Shown piece by piece: positions 32,577-37,868 of a DNA stretch of 37,868 nucleotides; position 1 is the stretch's first letter; the number at the start of each line of letters is the position of its first letter. The notes under the pieces are model-generated. The model was not told where the DNA came from. It saw only the letters and a list, made by a program, of their open reading frames with translations, and did no database searches. The stretch comes from Rostrohypoxylon terebratum (Eukaryota; Ascomycota; Sordariomycetes; Xylariales; Hypoxylaceae). The position numbers and the translations under genes were made by a program. The stretch is taken from the NCBI GenBank assembly GCA_022497145.1, contig MU386034.1, positions 1 through 37,868 on the forward strand, written 5' to 3'.

Positions 32577-33112
32577 ACGAATTGGAGGCGGCGGTGGCAT
32601 CGGTGGCAGACATTGTAGATGTCCACGGGTCTGAGATGAATGAGTTTACAGCTTAAACGGCTACCGCCCGAATATGCTAGTTGCGGAGCATGAGCATTTT
32701 AAATGGATATTATTACTTAGCTGCCTAGGTATTTCGCAGACCCCTTATAGACCTCGACTGTCGATGGTAAAGAGGACTGACGACCGACGCTTTTACAATT
32801 CATTCAATGATTTTCATGAGTAGACCCTAATCTGAACGCTCAGGGCAATTAAGTCTAAGTATACCTAGGTTAGTTATCATCACATTTCCGAACTCTCTAG
32901 CAGCGGATGAAATAAGCTGGGGTATGTAACCGACGCCACGAAAATGCACTCGATCAAGCAGATGACCCTGATTCCTACCCCTCCTCCCCGCCTTTTTTTT
33001 TTAAAAAAAAAAACTTTCGTCTCCTAACCAACGCCCTTTCGTGACGACTAGACTTGTGGACTCGCCCAACTTCACGGTCGGTTAAATCCTTGTTTGGCCT
33101 GGAACCTGTTAG
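32577..33112. other. Convergent intergenic region
   Basis: The 3' flanks of the reductase (+) and alp14 (-) genes meet here. It contains a T/A homopolymer pair (about 32993-33013) that can form a hairpin and two CCTAGGT words. No gene seen. Confidence 0.6.
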
Positions 33113-35933
33113 TTATTGCTGCAAACTCATATCGGGAGATATCTGCAAAGTTACCTTCATCTGTTCTATTCTGGCCTTGAGCTGGCTTGTGACTTCTGCC
33201 GCCCTCTTCCAGCTCTCCACGCCATTTCCGCCGACCCCGCCTGGTGCCGAACTCGTACCGGATCCCGTGCCGTGACCGACGCCTTCCTCTACCGGCGCGC
33301 TCCTGAAGCCGCGAGCAGGGCTTCCCCTTCCACTCGACCCGCTGTTGTATCTGAGCTCTGGGCTAAGCTTACTCCTGGGGTAATTGTGAGGCGCGTCGCC
33401 GTTCTCTTTCTCTTCCGATAGACTGCTGGCGAAGCTCGTCCGGTTATTTCTAGAACCAGAGTGGTTTGCACCGTCGCGATAGATGCCCATGTCGTCTGGG
33501 GTAGGGCTCGTCATTCCCGGGCTGGCCACGCCACCGGAGATGCCCAGGCCCTCGGCTCTGCTCAGGGCGCGCTTGAGGCGTTCTAGTTCTCGTCGGAGTC
33601 TCTCGTTAGTCTGTTCAGTTGCTTCCGCGTCGCTCCTTGCCCTGACTAGCTGAGTCTCTTTGGCCTTGATGCTAAGCACGTCTCGCGTGTGGTCCTCGAT
33701 GAGCCCGGCGTTCTGGTTTTTGAGCTCCTGGACTTCCGAAACGAGTTTGTTACGCTCATGCCGCATCTCGTCTACTTGTTTAGTGAGCCGGTCGTTCGCC
33801 GCGCGCAGTTCTTCGAGCTCGGCGCGTTCCATAGCCGTGAGACCGCTCGACGGAGGCGGCGAGGGCGCCGAAGGTGCTGCTGTCGGTGCTGCTGCAGGCT
33901 TTGCTAGTGACCGCGCGGCAAGACCACCTCGCCCGAGGCCGACGCGCGGTTTAGGCGGAGGTGACGACGCTAGAGGCTCTTCGTCTTCCACAGGAGGTGG
34001 CGGCGGCGCTGCGGTAGCCGGCGCTCGTCGGGGGGAAGCGATACCCGGCGCGCCGATGCGTCCCCGCGGCGCCTTGAGCCCGGCGAGGCCGGAGGTTTTA
34101 GGCATGCCAAGCTTACTGCCAGCGGCGGGTCGGGTTGCCTGCTGCGCTGCGGGTGCGGGCTCCTGTGCGGACTGAGGTGGTGCAGCAGCAGCCGGAGGGG
34201 CCTTCTTTGCAGCACCAGGTGCCTTCTTACCACCACCGACGATCTTCTTCGGACCACTAGGTGGGCCTCGCGCAGCCGGAGCCGGAGGTGGTTTGGGCTT
34301 ATCTTTAGCTTTGACTTCGGCTTTATCGAAGTATTCCTTGATTTTGTTCTTTCGAATATCGTCGAGGCCTTCGAGATGGGGGTTCATGGCACGTTCACCA
34401 ATGATCTTCATCACCGTACCTAGAACTTCAGCGCCGCCAGATCTCAGACCCTCGCTAGATTCAGAGAGCAGCTTCTTCGCAGCTTCCACGATGTTGGCAA
34501 CCTCTTGCTTGCTGGGAGCCTCCCGGGTAGTCCTTAGACAGCGGACGAGAAATTTCATCGTCCCTTCTTTGACCTGTGGGTTCTTGTGGCCGAGAAACGC
34601 AAATATGTCCTCTAGACACTCGGACAAACTTGTCGATAGGAAGACCGAATCAAGGGCGGCGCCTAGCGCATCTGCGACAGATTGTTTCTTCTCCTTCAAT
34701 CGTTCCATGATCGGCGCCATGACGACTGATCGATACTTGCCATAACCTTTTCGGAGACCCTTCGCTAGTACCTCGATGCACTGAGCCGCCTGGGTTACAA
34801 CGGCAATGTTGGCGTCTTTCATGCACTTGGCAAAACCACGGTTGATCTCACCAAAGTCGCCGTCTTTGATCCTCGGCACGTTGAGGACGGTGAAGAGTGC
34901 CTCCAGAGCTTCCTTGCGGTCCTTCCATTTCGAAGAGGCAAGATTGTCGTGGAAATTGGCGGGTACCTTTGATAAGACGTCTTGGGGCTCTGCGAGGTCG
35001 AAGGCGTCAACTTCGGCTGGCTCGTCGGCTCCATCATCGTCCTCCATATCTTCTCCTTCAGCACCTGGAGGCGGCGCACGAGCCATGGCCGCTTGTTGGG
35101 ATCGCAAAAGGCGTTCCTGTTTGGCCGGCGGCTCTGCCTTGATCTTTTCGAACTGCGCTTCCAGATCAGACTGCTGGGTCGGCTTTAAGTCGCCCCAGAA
35201 CATGGGTTTCATGGCATCCCTTAGCCATCGGTAGAACTCGACGGCCAAATTAGTGGCCTCAGCTCGAACGTTCTTGTCCGCATGCCCAAATGCTTTCGGC
35301 AGGATTTTGAGCACAGGTTTTGGATCAGCTATTTTGCAACCGTAATTGTGAAATATGGTGGTGAGGGCTGCGAGGGCGGCTGCGATTACTTTAGGTTGCT
35401 TTGCGGATATAGCCGGGAGGATGTCCTCGACTACGGGACCGGCAGCATCGAGCTCGATGAGTAGCAACAGTGCCTCGACCGAAGACGCCTTGGTGGCAGG
35501 CCTCGTAGATACGAGACCCTTTTCGACGATGGAGGTGACTACTTGGCCTCGTGAACGTACGCAATTCTCCTTCCCACCAAATTTAAGGAATGCGCAAAAC
35601 GCAGCAATGCCGTCGGATTGTGCGGCAACATTCGAATCTGCCACAGCACCTTTCCATAAACTGGGATCTTGGTTGAACAGTCGAAAGGCAGGATCGTGTT
35701 CGTCTGGAGTAAGTTCAAACTGTTTCGTTGCTTCTTCATACGCTTGCTTGCGGGCTTTCCAAACCTATGAATTTTGGGATCGGTCAGTAAGAGAGAAGAG
35801 CGACGAAGATGACGACGTATGTATCCAAGTTTTTCATTATTGTTTATTTATTTAATTTTTTCTTTTCACGCACTTTATGTACCCATCTCTCTGTGAGTGG
35901 TAGAGAGCTATAGTCTGGCTCTCCTTCAGCCAT
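33113..35933 (-). CDS. alp14: TOG-domain microtubule polymerase, XMAP215/Stu2/Alp14 family (two exons)
   Basis: Binds tubulin dimers and speeds microtubule growth at plus ends and spindle poles. The model joins a 60-nt exon (35933-35874: MAEGEPDYSSLPLTERWVHK) and 35764-33113, with a 109-nt phase-0 intron, into 903 residues, typical of filamentous fungi. TOG1 (about 1-240) begins with KVWKARKQAYEE; a short acidic linker (about 257-275) follows. TOG2 (about 280-505) contains FHDNLASSKWKDRKEALEAL; the Trp in each first HEAT repeat is the tubulin-contacting type. Next is a long basic Ala/Pro/Lys linker (about 505-660) that would bind the lattice, then a coiled coil (about 661-760) for dimerisation, as in fungal two-TOG members. 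A Ser/Gly-rich segment leads to a conserved-looking C-terminal helix (WKRAAEVTSQLKARIEQMK). The longest uninterrupted frame starts at a GTG (35644), which is not the real start; the upstream exon supplies the conserved N-terminus. Confidence 0.93.
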
Positions 35934-36116
35934 GCTGGCGGTGTCAGAAGGGTGAATTACCCCCGGGTGTGAACGACGTAGGTACTATTATCAAGGCGGA
36001 GCGAGGTAAAGTCGAAGAGTGGATGGCTGGCTTCTGTTCGTTGCGCGCCAAGGCGATAAACCCAGGACTATTAACTATGATTCCGTGTTAGTTCTGGAAG
36101 CACTGGCACTTTTTTT

Positions 36117-36156
<40 letters not shown>

Positions 36157-37270
36157 CTGATCGTGTGTATATGTATGTGTATTGATTCCAAGAAACGTAG
36201 GGATGCTTCTAGTCTTTCATTCTTAGCTCCTCATTTCGCGTTTATCGTAGGAACAGCAACAGCAACCGTATAATGATGCCGATGCTTTCCTTCTACCGTC
36301 GAGAATAACTCGGAGGATGTATAAAGAACATTGAAGCTAAGCCATGTTCTATGGAGCGTTCGGACGAATATAGAGGAGTAATATATATGTATACGTAGTA
36401 CGTATGGAAGCGTGGATTGGAGATGGAGATATGAAGGCAAACACGATGGATGATAAATGATGGATATGACAAAACATACGTCGGGTTTTTTCGTGAACAA
36501 AATGGAAATAATAATAATAATGATAAATAAGCTGGTCGCCAACCGGTTTTATTCGTAAAACCGCCGATGTTCGATCGCCCCGTAGATAGCTAGCTAGCTA
36601 CCTACTCCTACCTAGCTAACCGTGGACTCCCTGTGCAAGATAGGCTCTTTCTGTTGACCGTCGCGTAAACCTCTATCAGATGGATCAGATGAATCAGTTT
36701 CGTATTATTGACGGGATTGTGGAATGAGAACGGGACTCGAGTCGAGGGTCTTGGGTCTTTGGGTCTTGGGTCTTGAGATTCGGGACTGATTTGGGACTTG
36801 GTAGGGTATAGGCGGCAAACAGAAAAAGCAATTCCTTCCTACGGAATTACCAAGGAAAGGGTGAGGCTGAAGGTAAAGGTAAAGGTGAAAGGTAAGGGTG
36901 AAATAAGATACGCGGATTCCATAAAAATAAAGAATTATACGCATCTAAAAGTGTAGGTACTACTACCTACGTCGTATGTATAGGTATGTTTATTAGATGT
37001 GTTGAAGTGGAGGGGTGTGCAAAACATAAGATCCGTGGATAATGGATGCGATAAGTTGATTTGTACTTGTACCTAGGTACTATATGTAGGTAGGCTACCT
37101 ACTACATACCTACTCAGCTACTGAGCTGCCGGGCAGTTAACTTTAGGGCTAGTACACTAGTAGCATCTGGCAGGTCGTCCACTCGGCAACATCAATTAGG
37201 TACCTAAAATTGACTGTTGATATACCCGCAATTTAGCTACCTAATAATAGGTATTATACAAATCGTATCT
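35934..37270. other. Upstream region of alp14, no gene seen
   Basis: About 1.3 kb without a supported frame. Visible are the AG array, a short tandem AGGTAAAGGT-type stretch (about 36869-36900), GGGTCTTGGGTCTTTGGGTC (about 36744-36770), and many TAGGTA/TACCTA words between 36590 and 37250, some in palindromes such as GTACCTAGGTAC (about 37070). Confidence 0.65.
36121..36150 (+). repeat. (AG)15 microsatellite
   Basis: Perfect dinucleotide array about 190 bp upstream of the alp14 start codon, on the promoter side. Confidence 0.95.
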
Positions 37271-37588
37271 AAGAAGTATCCGGACAGTTAAAAATAGTTA
37301 GTACAATGAAAATAATTTACATAAAAATTAAATAACTTTATAACCACATATTAAATAAACTTCGGGTTTATTTTATTAAATTAATTAAATTTTATTTTAT
37401 TTAAAATATATTTTTTAATAAATTAAAAATTATTATTTTATATTATATAAATATTTTAAATATTTTAATATATTTTAAAACATTAATAACTTATTAAATT
37501 TAAAATATAAAATTATAATTTTTTAAGTTTTAAAATATTTAATTATTATATTTATAATATATAAAAAGTTTAAATTTTAAAAGGTTTT
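37271..37588. other. Third A+T-rich (RIP-like) block
   Basis: Abrupt return to A+T-rich, ORF-free sequence, similar in composition to the first two blocks. No recognisable feature. Confidence 0.8.
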
Positions 37589-37868
37589 TGTTACGACCTA
37601 GGGTCGCGACCAGGGAAATATTTGGGTCAAAGACCACGAGGCCTCAATCACGTGACTAAATCGCAAGAATCGGGAATAAATCCTGCGACTTAGTCTATTC
37701 AATTGACTCGCACTGATCGTAAAAAAAGAGTGCGAGTCAACATATTATCTCACCAAAATAGCATAGAGGAATGGTATAAGAAGGACGGAATTTCCTACTG
37801 TATTTAGCTTCAGTTCCTTAGCTTTCAATCTAAGTATTCAGACTGCACTTGAATATAGAGTCCCATGA
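37589..37868 (+). mobile_element. 5' part of an LTR, cut by the window end
   Basis: Begins TGTTACGACC directly after A+T-rich DNA and has normal composition. It carries TCACGTGACTAAATCGC (about 37650), a TATA-like GGTATAAGAAGG (37773 onward) and then 76 bp almost identical, in reverse, to 29284-29360. The order (TG start, TATA, transcribed R-like part) fits an LTR in plus orientation. Whether a full retrotransposon follows cannot be seen. Confidence 0.75.

Noticed and set aside
33660..35234. Several long plus-strand frames (up to 171 codons) opposite alp14
   Set aside because: They are antisense shadows of a long G+C-rich coding exon; the minus strand encodes clear TOG domains and a coiled coil.
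33113..35644. Start of alp14 at 35644
   Set aside because: The codon there is GTG. Translation continues in frame upstream through VWKARKQAYEE to a splice acceptor, and a 20-codon first exon with the conserved N-terminus lies at 35933-35874.

Overview
The window is nuclear DNA of a filamentous ascomycete (Pezizomycotina, probably a Sordariomycete; this is inference from gene structure and style). The genes are split by short introns of 55-187 nt with GT..AG borders and clear branch points such as TGCTAAC. A normal-composition gene island lies between extremely A+T-rich blocks that contain almost no open frames, which is the pattern left by repeat-induced point mutation (RIP) of transposons.

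Layout. (1) 1-19.2 kb is an A+T-rich, gene-free isochore. It holds a 100-N assembly gap (16273-16372) flanked by a (TTAAAA)n array, at least two dispersed mutated repeat families, and three related terminal-inverted-repeat elements (4731-5321, 8348-9048, 10645-11253) sharing the subterminal motif TTCGAAARARGTGTAAAA. (2) 19.2-28.3 kb is a gene island: a GC-rich hairpin remnant at the border, a seven-exon threonyl-tRNA synthetase gene (+), a broken medium-chain reductase relic (-), then a divergent pair made of a 2-oxoglutarate/Fe(II) oxygenase (-) and a Dal5-type MFS transporter (+) sharing a 0.73-kb intergenic region. (3) 28.3-29.95 kb is a second A+T-rich block with an intact 120-bp LTR-like element and a composite of three overlapping LTR ends of different mutational age. 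(4) 29.96-37.27 kb is a second island: an intron-containing tRNA-Ile(UAU) (-), an NADP-dependent medium-chain reductase (+), and convergent to it a TOG-domain microtubule polymerase of the Stu2/Alp14 family (-). (5) 37.27-37.87 kb is more A+T-rich DNA and the start of another LTR, related to and inverted relative to the one near 29.3 kb.

Threonyl-tRNA synthetase, the tRNA and Alp14 are housekeeping genes. The oxygenase/transporter pair is the only arrangement suggesting a shared accessory function, such as uptake and oxidation of an organic anion; the substrate cannot be read from the sequence. I found no unambiguous new system. The best leads are the TIR element family, the RIP-like change without strong dinucleotide preference seen between two tandem LTR ends, and the unmutated 120-bp LTR-like element. 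All exon models were built by hand from splice signals, frame continuity and remembered family conservation; no search was run.
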